DNA from: Rhodeus uyekii
Lineage: Eukaryota; Chordata; Actinopteri; Cypriniformes; Acheilognathidae
Direction of reading: 5' to 3'
NCBI GenBank assembly: GCA_037043235.1
Contig: JAWRVZ010000038.1
Location: 2,195,001-2,259,000, forward strand
Length of the DNA stretch: 64,000 nucleotides
Part shown: positions 48,666 to 61,200 of the stretch, piece after piece
Position numbering within the stretch: the stretch's first letter is position 1
Layout: each line of letters starts with the position of its first letter
Made by a program: the position numbers and the translations under genes
Notes under the pieces: model-generated
What the model saw: the letters and a program-made list of their open reading frames with translations, nothing else
What the model was told of the DNA's origin: nothing
Databases searched by the model: none

Positions 48666-48683
48666 ATGAATAATCAAAGAGAG
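48666..48683 (+). other. Mirror-image ATG exon in the left inverted repeat
   Basis: Counterpart of the right-repeat first exon: ATG AAT AAT CAA AGA GAG followed by the donor gtaaat at 48684. It would give MNNQRE on the + strand. No + strand acceptor or coding exon follows in the core, so this copy is probably a by-product of the long repeat. Confidence 0.45.
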
Positions 48684-48756
48684 GTAAATAGTGATCAATT
48701 GTAGTGAATTGCAATGTATGTTATATTTCCTCTACCTATATTTCCTGGTTTTTCAC

Positions 48757-49220
48757 CTGTTGTTAATCAGTTCAAACACTTCCTGCAGAGCCTGAATGAT
48801 TTCTTGGGGTATTTCCACATATCTTGAGAGTGCTTGCAGGAGGTAGAGCTGCTGGCGACACACAAACTCCAGGTAATCAAGGTCAAGCGGAGATCTCAAA
48901 AGTGCCCTCTCAAACCTAGAGAGAAGTTCCTCCAAAAGATACCTTTTAAGAATTTGCTGCAGAACATAAAGGAACAAAATGTACTTAAACCCATTAGATA
49001 TTAACAAATTATATAGCGATATACTGGTAACAAAGTAGCAGCATAATCACCACCTTTAACTAAATACACATACGGTGAAGCTCAAATGATAAACAGCTAG
49101 CTAATATATTATCTCCACCTTTACAGTTTTCAAACAAGAAAGCATACAAAACACAGCATATATATAACAAAATACATTTAAAACATGGGGATCACTATTT
49201 ACCTCTCTTTGATTATCCAT
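48757..49220 (-). CDS. Predicted two-exon 5' gene fragment of the long-TIR transposon
   Basis: On the minus strand a TATA-like motif (49232-49246) precedes ATG at 49220-49218. Exon 1 (49220-49203) encodes MDNQRE and ends at the donor gtaaat. A 246-nt intron ends at the acceptor gttctgcag, and exon 2 (48956-48757, 200 nt) continues in phase 0 as QILKRYLLEELLSRFERALL, then RSPLDLDYLEFVCRQQLYLL and a segment ending QEVFELINN, and stops at a donor-like acag|gtgaaa in phase 2. The peptide is leucine-rich, helical and charged, with no zinc finger or catalytic motif. It resembles, from uncertain memory, the N-termini of multi-exon fish transposase/integrase-like proteins. Later exons are missing, so at best a short peptide of about 72 residues would be made. 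Function unknown. Confidence 0.5.
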
Positions 49221-49698
49221 CTGAAAACCTGTATAAAGTATAAAAAGCAAAGTTATCCCCTCAACTCTAGATTGACAATCACTGGCGTCCAATCACAACT
49301 GACATCCGGAATAAATGAAATGAACCAATGACATTTGAGGTTACTAAACCCCGCCCCACGACTGACAAAAAATCAAAATGTTCGCGCGAGCAAAAACAGA
49401 AGTCGAGAGAAAATCGAGAGCGCGCGCAGATTAGATATCACGCGCGCGCGAGTGATTAAAATGAGCTCGCGGGTACCCGTATTTACGCGTGTAGATCTGT
49501 TTTCCGCTCGCGGATGTGATTTTCACGCGCGCAAACGTCAGTTTTGCGCTCGTTTCTTTTTGGCACGATATTGATGCTATACCCGATGCGAGATCGACGA
49601 ATGAGAGCACGAGTGGATGTATCCCGTGGACTGATTTATCCCGTGGACTGATAATTAGGTCTTTTTTAAAAATTCAGCATGGGTTTACGGCCTTACTG

Positions 49699-50533
49699 CA
49701 GTAACAATTATTTATTTTCCCAAACCACACATAAATATTACTTTTGCTATTAAAAAGTTATAAGTAGAATAAATAAGCACAAATGTTAGGGCATGTAAAA
49801 ACACCTCCGGGGACCATAGGGTTAATCAAAAGACAGACAAAAATGATGTCAGATATGAACGCAAAATTGGTTGCAAACCACCATGTTGGCTGAGCCAGAA
49901 TATATTCAAACAAATATATTTTCATAACAACGTTTCGAAAGCGCAACGTAACAACAGTGCTAAATTTCTTCAAGCACACTAAAAATGGCTAATGGCTAAT
50001 GACTGCACAATGAACTGAAGTAGAAACAAGTATTGTATTATTATACAAAATGACACTCTTTGGCTTTAAGAGCGACTCTGCAGAGGTCATTCGCTGAGTT
50101 GGGCGCTTTCCAGTCTGTTCTCTCTCGTCACATTACTTCAATTAGCTCTGCAGGAGCCCAGCAGGATGAGCCCAGAACATTCCACACCGTCACAGATCTA
50201 TGCCAGAACTGAGATAAAACCATGCAAATCTGTACACGTCTATCAGAGATTTACACTGATATCCTACACTAGGCTTTACAAACCATACAAGAATAAAATA
50301 GAAATAGAAGAAATTACACTGAAAATTTTTCAAAAAAAAGGTCAAAAAGGTGAAATAATTAACAAAAGAAAACAAAAACTAGCAGTAATAATAATAAAAA
50401 AAATAGAACTCTAAAGCATGAGTTATGCAGAACTCAAATAAAATATACAAAAGAAAAAGTTTTTGGTGCCATTTTGCCTTATGGAATGTTCATTTACGTA
50501 AATAAAATATTGATGCATGTATGTATGTATGAT

Positions 50534-50537
<4 letters not shown>
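49699..50537. other. chsy1 intron stretch, nothing recognised
   Basis: AT-rich. The Lys-rich frame 50166-50414 is low complexity and is not called. Confidence 0.4.
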
Positions 50538-50594
<57 letters not shown>

Positions 50595-50655
50595 TACACA
50601 CACACATATATACATATATATACACATACATATATACACACATTTTATATATATC

Positions 50656-50686
<31 letters not shown>

Positions 50687-50710
50687 ATGTATATACATAT
50701 ACAAATATAA

Positions 50711-50741
<31 letters not shown>

Positions 50742-50742
50742 A
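50538..50742. repeat. Compound (TA)n / (CA)n / (GT)n microsatellite
   Basis: A TA run of ~22 units (50538-50582) is followed by CATA/CACA, a GT run (50664-50686) and a CA run (50725-50742). The GT and CA blocks can pair as a hairpin. Frames here are artefacts. Confidence 0.95.
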
Positions 50743-53700
50743 GGGATGTGCACAATGACTCATTTCATAACTGTTTAAAATGGAAACTTTCAAATCTCAT
50801 GCTGAATGACACTAAAAAAATTGGTCAGATACAGATGATGTGCTTGTCTTGTATTATCATTATTGTACTACACTTGAGCATTCGCTTATGTAAAAATAAG
50901 CCATTGTAGACATTTATTCAAATCAACATCAGAGTCAATAGGCAGCGTAGGAACAATAAGTTCAAACCTAATAGCCCATTATAATCAGATTTCCTCAAAT
51001 ACATGTTAGTTCACATAAGTCAGCACATTAAGGTATTGTTGCCCATTAACACAGCAACCACTTTCAGTGTCTGGGTTTGAAAATAATCAGTGCACGTGAC
51101 AGGTGGCAAAATCACAAGAAAAGCCTGTACATTATTTAAATAATTATTTAATAAATGTATTTTCTAATCGCTAGGAAGAAGATTTTGATATTGCAATTGT
51201 TCAAGTGTAAAGCAAGTTTAATATATTAGTGACCCAGTATTTCTCCTTTAATCCGATATAAAATTTCGGTAAAACTTAAATTTAGGATTAACTAGTTGTT
51301 TATTAGCATGCATAATTGCTAGGATATTGGCTGTTTATTAGTACTTATAAAGCACATATTAATGCAATATTATGGGTGACATTCTAGATTCCTAATCCTA
51401 CCCTATTTTTACTCAACACCTAAACTTAACAACTACCTTACTAACTACTAATAAGCAGTAATGGAGAGTTTATTGAGGTAAAAGACATAGCTAATGGTTA
51501 GTTAATAGTGAGAATTGGACTATAATCTAAAGTGTGACCATAATTTCATACTGTATTGTCCTGTAACCAGTAATATAACAAGCCTAAGCAAGCTTAATTG
51601 TTATACTAGTTTGACATGACATAGAAGAAAATGGAAAAGTTGCGCAAGCTTTCAAATTCCTCCCTCACCTTGCTCATCTTTCGTGTGGAAGTTTCTCTGG
51701 ATTTCTCTGTGTTGCTTGCGGCGGTTTCAATGCAAGTAAAGCCTGAGGTCAAAATAAATGATTTTGTTTTGTACAAAACATGTTTTTTCCTAGATGACTA
51801 GCAGCGTCATTATGTAATCGTCTAGTCTCGCACATTCCTAATATATACACACAATGTACATGTATATGGAACAAAAGAACAGATTTCCTTTAGGTGAAAC
51901 CATGATGGACGTTGTCACAGCCGTCCAAAATGCTAAAACGCAGTCATAAAATATGATTTGATATTCCCACAGCTTAGCTACATTAGATTGAACCTCTAAA
52001 AAAGGTCTCAGCAAAGCCATTTTGGCCTACTTTTACATTTTGACCAATTAATTTCAACAATGAATCTGAAACAGAACAAGGAAACCAAAGTCTCCACAGT
52101 CCAAAAGAGATGAAAATATCATTGGCCGTCTGACTCTATAAGAAAACGACCACAGACTGGACACTCGAGAAAAAACAACACACACACCGGCAGCAGCACT
52201 GGTGAAAGATCCTTCCTGTTCTGCAGCACCTTTTGAACTCAGTAACTTTTACAAACTCTGTATGCTTGTGTAGAAATGATCAGATAACCCCATAGCAAAA
52301 ACATGACTGGTTAAAAAATATTTTCATTGGAGAAAATGATTAAGTGTTTGGAATGTTTCTTAATAAAACTGCACAGCATTAATGACACAGCAACAAATGT
52401 GAATATACCTCGAAATGGAAAGCAACGAGGTCATTATCAGTGAAACTTAAAGCTGGCAGTAAAAGATGAACAGATCACAAAGTTTCTAAAAATCACAAAA
52501 TGTTAGACTATCAAAATACCACAGTAAACACATTTTGTTGGTGAACTTCAAGATTACAGGGAACATGAAAAAGTTGCTGCTTTTGATGTACAAGCAGATG
52601 TGCAGTACGATGTATTTATGCTTTTCCCTTCTTATTCAAAATGCTTTGATAAAGAGCTCTGAAAAAGCCTCACTGGAAACTTTCCCTCATGTAAGAGAGG
52701 GCTGAATTTAGCTCGTTACGAGTCATTGCTCTTTGGTAGGATACAGGGAAACTGAAAGGATGCAATCAGGAACGCCTGTGATATAGACTTAAAAACAGGC
52801 TTCCTAGAGAGTCAAATCTCAAAATTGCCTAAATATAAGAGTAAAAAAAAAGAAAAAAGAAAAACACCCAAAATTAGAATCAAATAACTTTCGGACCAAC
52901 CTAAATACAGTCACATATCACAAAATAGCCCTATATTGTTTTACATGAAATTACAGAAAAATGAAACTGGTTGTTTTTTTTTATTTAGGCTTCTCCACAT
53001 GCATCTCCTCATACACGATGCACATGTTTTTCCACCAACCCATCATCATCAACCAGCACTTATATTAAATATGTTTAAACCTGGACTTTCTCTTTTCCCA
53101 AAAAAATTAAAAGTGGAAATTTCAGTGTATGTTTCATAAATAAAATCATTCCTTTTATAAATCAACATCAACAGAGAAGTAAAAGACTCCACCAGAAAAG
53201 TATCTTAAAATGAATAAGCATAATAAAAAATTCTCCCGTCTCAAATTTAGTTTGTTAGTCTAAAGGGCAAGACGATAACACCAAGTTTTAATTTTCGTAA
53301 TAAATCTATGACAAAAGGGAAGTTAAAACCACACAACTACAAAGGATAACAAAACAGAAGAACTATATAATTCAAATCATTTTCAGAACTTTTTGTTTTT
53401 CAGCTGATGAACAATAAAAACATCACATCATATCTCATCATTCTTAAGGTAATATATTTATTGTTGCAAATTATCCTTCAATTTTGGCACACTGATCACC
53501 ATTTTTCTACGGGTGTAACGGTACACAAACTCAGTACGTAAATCAGTTTTGAAGTCATGATTTAGTTCAGAATCGTTCGGTAGAACAAAGGAGAGAAAGT
53601 TAAACATTTAATAAAAACAAATTTTTTAAACAGTGGTTTACTAAACAAATTACGTCTTCATCTTTAAATCAATTAAATTATAATTAAATGTTTCGTAAGG

Positions 53701-53968
53701 ATAAGAAAAAATAACTGCTAATGCGGTTAACTATATAGGGAGCTGATGATGACACTTTGTTTATTATCAAAAGTAACTAAAGAGTGTATTGTGATTATTG
53801 GTGTTTAAAGGTGGTTGGGCTACAAAGCTGTATTCGTACACATGCCGAAAATTTGCGGGACGAATGAGTGTACGAATTTATTTTTGTTACATAAGGTAAA
53901 GTGAGGTCAACTACAACAATGGACCAAGACTTGGCCTGGGCTGAGTTCAGTATGCCATGAGTCTAGGG
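50743..53968. other. chsy1 intron stretch with one inverted-repeat element
   Basis: At about 51269-51539 a dispersed repeat carries 'ttagcatgcataattgctaggatattggc', 'tcctaatcctaccctatttt', 'actactaataagcag' and the ending gagaattggactataat with 'aaagtgtgacc', a block order I know from cyprinid genomes. The rest (51540-53968) is unassigned. Confidence 0.5.
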
Positions 53969-54269
53969 CAGTGGTTCTTAACCCGGGTTCGATCGAACCC
54001 CAGGGGTTCGGGGAGTCAGTCTTAGGGGTTCGGTGGAGCAGCGCTCCCCAAACCCCAGTCCGTGGATTGTATCGCGGATGAAACGGTATCGGTCCACCCA
54101 TGGAAATATAAATGCATGGAAATATAATTGCAAATATAATTGCAACCGCGATTTTATTGCGCAACCCACAACAGTCGATCACCGCGCAACAACCCCCCCC
54201 TTGGGGTTCAGTGAATGCGCATTTGAAACTGGTGGGGTTCAGTACCTCCAACAAGGTTAAGAACCACTG
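53969..54269. mobile_element. hAT-type MITE with 8-bp target duplication
   Basis: A 301-bp element with ends cagtggttcttaaccc and ggttaagaaccactg. The flanks gtctaggg (53961-53968) and gcctaggg (54270-54277) agree at 7 of 8 bases. The interior holds palindromic pieces (gggttcgatcgaacccc). Overlapping frames on both strands are artefacts of the element. Confidence 0.88.
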
Positions 54270-57200
54270 GCCTAGGGTGATGCATCACAATTTTCTGTTT
54301 CGGTATAAATATCGTTAGAAACCTTAATAAGTGTTTGTGTTCTTATGGGTGTAACAATGACATTTCTTAGTGCTTTTTTCTCTCCATGCAATGAAAGTCA
54401 ATGAGGTCCAATTTTAAGGTTTGACGTGGCGTAAACTTTCATTTTTATACGAACTATCCCTTTATAAAAAGCCTGAATATCCACACCATCTTTCCCTCTT
54501 TAGTAGACTTGGAACCTCCTTTTCTGGCTAGGGTGGCCCTCACACAAGTATAGTATAGCAGGGAAATTATACTATAGTATGTCCTAAATTCTTAGTCTGT
54601 TTCAAGTATCGAGCACCACTTCATTAAATCCAGTGGGGTTTGGTGAGATGGCACTTTCCAGCAGGGCGGATGAGAAAAGTGAGAGAGGCACTGGTGAGGA
54701 CAGATTCCCTACTGGAAAAGCACCACAGCCTCGAGCCGCGCTGTTATTCCTGGAGGCACATCTAGCTTTCGGCAGGTGCCATGCTAGCAGGCCAGACATC
54801 ATTACACACCCCTTCCACCGGCTCAAGACCCTTTAATTATTTAAATACATAGCCACTTTGATGATGTTAATATTTCAGTGCGTCTGAATTGGCTAGACAC
54901 AGATTTATTAACCTTGCTGAACTATGAGTGTGAGCATTTTGCAGTCTGGATGAATAATAATTGCCTTTATTGCATTCGAGGATGATTTCTGAAGTAACCA
55001 GCCGCATACAACAAGCTAGAAAAGACTCGGCAGACAAAGACTGCTTTTCAGTCTGGTGTCACATTCTGAAGCAAAGAGTCTTTTGTCAAGAGTGACAGTG
55101 AGGAAGCATGATGAAACTTCCCAGTGTCATTGAAGAGAACGAACGACAGACAACATAATGAACATCACTAGTCCATCAATAAACAGCGCTCAGTCACAAC
55201 AATGCAGAACCACTGGCTTTCATGCATCCTTCAGTTTGGTTAGCAATAAAGCACACAGCTGAGAATATAAAGCAGTCGGTCTGTCAGGCTTCTGAACATC
55301 AGAGAACATCCCTCTACTCACAGAATGAAAATAATATAATGTTTAGTGACCCAGTGTCTCTTTATAACGCAAATGATTTAAGTAAATAACATACTTCAGT
55401 TTGCAATCTTTCAGGGAATATTGCAAGATATAGTGAAATAAATAAATAAATGTTTCCATCCCATGTGTTCAAGAGAACCAAATCATCTCTTCCAGGGAAA
55501 TTGACAAAATAGAAACATACACACATACACACACACACACACACTCTCTACATACAGCTACGACTGCAATCTCATCGTCAGTATCTCCCTGTCAAACAAG
55601 CAAGTGTGCGCGCTCACACACACACACACCTCTCTACCCAGACAAGGTTATCCCGCATCAGCTCTGCTAATCTAAAACAGGAACTTAAGGATAAATAGGG
55701 ACTCCGGGAAGACACTTCACAGCATGGATGGCTATAGTACGTGCAACTAACAAAAGCACTGTACCTAAGCTCGGGAAGCTATAATCATTCATTCAAGTCA
55801 TTCTGGTGAAACATAATCATAATATTTAGAAAGCAAGTCAATAAAATTATCCACAAACAATGAAGCAGAAAATACCTTTATATGTTAGTCATTGTATGGC
55901 AATTATTCCTGAAATTTCTAGAATGCGTTTACCTCTTAGCATTTATTTACATCTACAATCTTAAGCTCTCATAACTTTAGTTTACGGATGAAAAATATAT
56001 TAAGCGAGAGAAGAGCAATGTAAACAGAGCTGATTAATGACAACAAGGAATTACAGGCTTTATATTAGTTTTCTTGGACCTGGGCATTAGATTAAAAACG
56101 GATTGATTAGATCGATTCTGTATTCCATATGAATGGAGATTTTCTTCTTCTGTCTTTTTGATACAAGCCGACTACAAGCAGGGCTTGTTGTGTTTGAGTT
56201 GTGCACGCAGACCTATTGAGGAAACTCAGGAGGCCATTGTCCTTCTACAAGTCAGAAGTGTGAGGTTACAGATGGAACCGTGGGGTCAAAAGTTAAGAAA
56301 ACAAAGGAAACCCTGGGAAGGCACACAAAGAGCAGCAAGGCCTTTCATTTCAGCCGTCCCAGCAAACCACCCACAATGACAGCCGACCTACCACATCTTA
56401 AAGAAACAACTTCAGAATCACCTCGGTTAATATATTATTAAAAAAATATATATTTATATGATTAAAATACTCACAGTATGTGTTAAAGAAAATATAAGTA
56501 CACATTTTACATATATAAATCTAATTATAGTTTTAGTAGCTAAATTAGATGCCAATAGCATAACAAAATATTGACAATGTAAAGAATATTTGCATCAAAA
56601 GACAAAACTATGACAAAAAAAAAGGACTGACTGAATGTGATAAAGCCAGAATCTCTGCATTGAATTGAATCCTAAAGAATGGACAAGGTCATGTTTGCCA
56701 TTACATGCTTGAGTGCATGTTTGAAAACACAGTCTTGATCGTTCACACTTGCACGGATGTTCAACAGACAGCTGAACCCACACGTCGATAAAAGCATAGC
56801 GACCTTTGTGAGCGCTGTGCACTACATCGCTCTGAGGCTAATGAGATTGTTTAGGCTGGTTCAGCATTGTGGATTCAGCAATCTGTATGGCAGAGACACC
56901 TGGTCAACAGGCCCTCACGCTATAAGAGTCTTACGGCGTAATCCAGTTTAATAGGATAGAGGTTTTAGCCACTCGACTGTGATTGCCACAGATGAATGTC
57001 CCAGCAGAGCAACATTTAAACTAAACTAGTCTCACTGAATTAATAGTCCCAACAACTGGTTGTACGGTGATAAAGGACCTCGTGAAAGGTGGATCCGAAT
57101 TAGAATGTTTGAGAATGGGTGAAAACGCAAAACAACGACAACTGAGGGGTCACGGAGTCATTCTTTCTACAAGAACGAGGTTATGAGCTGAAGTGACTAG

Positions 57201-57601
57201 TGTCATAAAGTTCACTTCAACCCATCACAGAGATCATTCACTGGTGACATGCTGACGTTCTTCAAGCTGACACTCTTTAGCTCAGACCGTAAAAAGATTA
57301 AGGTGTCTGAAATTAAGCTGTGGTGTGTGCATTTGTGGGCTAGCCTTAATCAGAATGAAGATGTGCAGTGTCAAACAATATGGTCGATTTTCAATTTCTT
57401 TTTTGTTTTGAATCGATACATCATATCATTATTCCTCTGATCAATTTTATCAATCCATATTGATGTTGAGGTGCATCCTACCTGCATATCCAATATATTT
57501 TTATATCTTGTCAAATCGCAAAAGGTAGTGTGGGTAGATCACATGAAATTAAAGTAGACGTCAGCCCATAATCCACCCTAACTATGAAGTTTGTCACTTG
57601 A
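54270..57601. other. chsy1 intron stretch
   Basis: A short fragment of a common cyprinid repeat (caatgaaagtcaatgaggtc ... cgaactatcccttta) lies at 54343-54465. Small CA runs occur at 55519-55544 and 55616-55629. No gene is supported. Confidence 0.45.
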
Positions 57602-57722
57602 TTTACATTTATGCCTTTGGCAGACATTGTTATCCAGAGCGACTCAAATTGCATTCAAGTTACACATCGATATTCTAATCACTGGGAATCGAACCCATAA
57701 TCTTGGCGTTGCAAGTGTCATG
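57602..57722 (-). repeat. tRNA-derived SINE, inverted copy
   Basis: Read on the minus strand it has the B-box region 'ggttcgattcccag' and tail words 'aatgcaatttgagtcgctctggataacaatgtctgcc' in the same order as the copies at 31133 and 32836. The A-box head is lost or diverged. Confidence 0.7.
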
Positions 57723-57751
57723 CGTGTCATCGTTTGAATCAAAGCCAATAC

Positions 57752-58238
57752 AGGGTAGCCAGTCTGACACATGGGTCACCGCGCATGCGCACAACGGTGC
57801 CAAGTGCTGCAAAACTCTAGCAAGGTAGTTATATAGCCTCCAATTTAATTATTTTAAACTTAAGAAAGGTGATAAAAATGAGTGGGGGAGCTGGAAAAAG
57901 TAAGACGACAAGAACGTACCACTTCCACAAGGACTAGGAGGTGGACTTTTTTTCCCACCATGTCATTTTCGAAGTGTGTTTGCTCATTAGCCAGTTTCTC
58001 ATCGCTATACCGAAGAAGGGAAATGTGGAGCGGCATTGACTCAGAAATATGTACAGAGTTGTATTGTGCAATATGGGTTCATGTAGTTATGAAAGCTACA
58101 CAAGCATATATTGTGCATATAAAGAGTTTTCAATATATTCATAAATAAATATATATTTTGTATTTTTATAGCAGGTAGAACATTTTGACTTGGTCATTTT
58201 ATAAGTATCTCACAAGCCAAAAAAGTGTGGGCACCCCT
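57752..58238 (+). pseudogene. Broken hAT element with BED-zinc-finger-like transposase start
   Basis: The segment 57878-58045 translates, with frame jumps, into pieces such as TYHFHKD, then KCVCSL and AIPKKGNVERH, the order seen at the N-terminus of hAT-related BED-finger transposase proteins in vertebrates. Stops and shifts destroy the frame. The right edge, ccaaaaaagtgtgggcacccc, looks like a hAT terminal repeat; the left edge near 57752 (cagggtagcc) is a weaker match. The catalytic region is absent. Family assignment is from memory and is moderate. Confidence 0.5.
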
Positions 58239-61200
58239 ACTTTATAGTTTATATTTATATCCTAAATTACATCTATAAATCTTAAAACTTCCAGGAATTG
58301 TTAAGCTTTCAAACTAGACATTATCAAACTACCATTCCAATTATAGTGAAAAAGATTATTATGAATCCAAGTTCATTTTGATTATACTTCCTTATTCAAA
58401 TTGCATCTTGTTAGCTACTACAATTCAAATGAAAGTCTAATGCAGTAGTTTGCATTAGAATGTAATTGGATTAAATATTAATTTAATTTAAAATATTAAT
58501 TTAAATTCAGTGCTGAATGATGCATAACCGTGGTGCAGTAACCGTTTCATCTACAATGGAAGAATAAAATGGCCTCAGGGGATGGTTTTCTGTTCCACAT
58601 CAACAAAAAGACTGGCATTCTGAAGCATATTTTGCAGTAAGAAACTGGAGTGCCCATCTGTCCCAGTGCCAAAAACAGGGAATGAGAAGCAGTCACAGCC
58701 TCTCCTCTCCCACCCTCAGATGAACGCTGCCGCAGGACGTGGGATATTCAGCAGAAAGGTGGAACAATGCCGTCGCCGGCTTGTGTTTGTCCTGCCGGAG
58801 GGGCAATTACACTGCTGAGATTCACATGGCAGTGACAGGCGGAGGTGAAATGCAGGCAGACATACTCATCTGTACGAGGCCGTGCGATTAAGCAGGCGGC
58901 CTGTTTGACGTCAAAGAAGAGCACTGCAGATGAGCTTCATCTGAAGGCATTCTGACCCACCAATTCGACCCAGTCTTGTTCTCCAAACCTGTAAACAGAC
59001 GGCCGTGAGGGGGTGATGAGCTGAAGCGTGCAGGGGGTGAATTTGGGGAATTTCCGGAGGATGTTTTATGGGGAAAGAAACACAAGGACACAACCTTATC
59101 CACATGAGACTCATTACAGACTAGAAATCCATCATAACAGAATTACACGCAATTCTCCATTAGCGCGATTCGAACGCACTGCAAACGAACTGCAATTTAA
59201 CCCCAAGCAAAGATTTTGAAATGTCTTACAGCTCTTGGGTGGAAAAGAGAAGTTTAACGTTTGGTGAAAGTGATTCTTAAAAGAATAAATCTGTTATAAT
59301 TTACACCCTCACCCTCATGTCATGCCAAAGAAAAATTAAATTAAAAAAAGATGAAAAATACGAAAACTGAAAACAGAAAATATAAATCTAATTCAAAATA
59401 ACAAACTATAATGTTATAAATCAAATGATACTAAAACAACATTGCTACAAGGACACAAAAAAAACACACACACACTATAAAAGCAGCATAGAAGTTAATG
59501 ACTTCTGAAGCAATATGATAGATTTGTGTGAAGAACAGCATTAAATTAATATCTTTTTTTCTGCTGCAGTCATTTCAAACTACTGCGACATGAATACAAA
59601 CAACTAATTAAAGAGAAGGACTCTTAAATTTCACTTTGTTCTTCAAGCATTGGACTTCAGATGGCTTTGAACTCGAATGAACTATTTTTATGGTGATTTT
59701 ATGGAGTTTTTGGGATCGTCACGACGAACACTTACTGTATGGAAAATAGCTGCGTTAAAATATTACATTCTAAATAAGAGCATATGAGTTCTGAACGACA
59801 TGAGGGTGAGTAGATAAATATCAATTTATAAAGGATGCAACTCATTTGACTACTGCAATTCCCGTCCACCAAGATTTCATTGAAACACGTCATTGGGGAA
59901 CAAATATTTCTCACATGCCAGCGAGTATGTACTTCAAGGGAATCCCGTTGCAGTCGCCACAGAGACACCACATCATTCCCACAGCCTGTCCTTCAACCAC
60001 TAACACATTAAAAAGAGAAACCTCATTTCTGACCTTGAGTCCATCTCCCACATTACAGCTGCCTATGTCAGATAAAAACCCTAGCAGACAATCAGACGTC
60101 CTACAATCAAGCCACATACCTTTTTTATGTAGGGACCAGAATGGTCTACATATTTGTATATTCATATCTGTACCATTTGAAAACCACTTGGATCTATTTA
60201 CCAGTCCAGTTCTCTGAACCATCTTCATGGGATTCCTAAAGAAGCTGCCATTTTAAATATTTAAAAGAAAAATCCAATACATTAGAGACATATTCTAAAA
60301 CCCGGTTACATTTTCCCAAAACGATCATCAGTGTACATTTCCTTATTTAAATAAATGTTTCTGAAAGGAAGATATTCCAAATATCACAGCGTTTCAAAAA
60401 CACAAAGGCCTAAGATAAAGTATTCACCAACAATTACACCGTGTTTCACGTTCGTACTTTACATAAATGAATTACACTCTCCCACCGAGGTTGCAGACAG
60501 GCCTGCCTTTATAGCTGCTATAAAGCCTCTTGGGATGATGTGAGTGATGGTACAAATGCTGGCTGGTGCCGGAAGCTAAAACGGTTTATTATTGATAGAA
60601 AATGCTGGAGTCTCAATTCAGTTCCACAAAGTGGGAAAAAACATGTTCATTTGAGGATTTTGAGGAGCTCAATCTTACTTTTGATGCTAATAAGATTATA
60701 TGTAAAAATAACGTTCCTGTTGGTTTAAATCTCTTAATGCACAAAGTGTTCGAAACGAAAGCAAAGCATTCTTGTTCAATTTGAGCAGTGCATTCAGCAA
60801 ACCAGTGCAACAGCTAAGAACTGACGGAAGAGAACAAAACAAAAGCTTTAGCTCAGGTGTGAAAACCACAAACATAATAAGCAACTATGTGCTTGTTAGC
60901 GGCATTCGAGATTGGACTTCGTATATTTAACCGGCAGACAATAAAAAGGGTGGGTGAGTGGGGAGAAGCACAGTTATGAGTTATTGGGACTTTTCTTGCT
61001 TTCTGCCCTAGCAATGTGAAGACAGTGGATTTAATTAAAATTATCCCACCAGACTACACTCCAAATCTAATTTCTCAGCTCAAATCCGCTTGCTCTTGGT
61101 CTACAAAACTATCACTATCACTTCGCTTTAAATCCCTTTTAGCGTGCTACACTGTGGGAATGTTCCTAGAATAGCAATAGACAAGACATTGTATTGTTTT

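Larger units (their letters stand above)
48309..49581. mobile_element. 1.27-kb long-terminal-inverted-repeat transposon with 6-bp target duplication
   Basis: The element is bounded by CCCGAT on both sides (48303-48308 and 49582-49587). Removing it and one CCCGAT restores the host MITE. Its terminal inverted repeats are very long: 48309-48696 and 49190-49581, about 390 bp each and clearly above 90% identical by eye, opening TATRGCRTCAATATCGTGCC. The repeats hold alternating CG tracts, then a TATA-like tttatactttata, then an ATG exon and a GT donor. The ~490-bp unique core contains a likely coding exon on the minus strand (48757-48956). It appears to be a non-autonomous deletion derivative of a larger coding transposon. 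The 6-bp duplication and ends do not match Tc1, hAT or piggyBac. I cannot name the superfamily. Confidence 0.85.
48083..49698. mobile_element. Pogo/Tigger-type MITE, copy B, interrupted
   Basis: It begins after TA (48081-48082) with cagtaatcccttgccaattc and ends near ggccttactg. Blocks ttttatcgggatgcgcgaga, ggtttcccaggatgccagac, aggctttgtacacaccc and, past the insertion, gagatcgacgaatgagagca match copy A (19738-20127) in reverse orientation. About 337 bp of MITE remain, cut at 48308/49588 by the element at 48309-49581. Confidence 0.8.
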
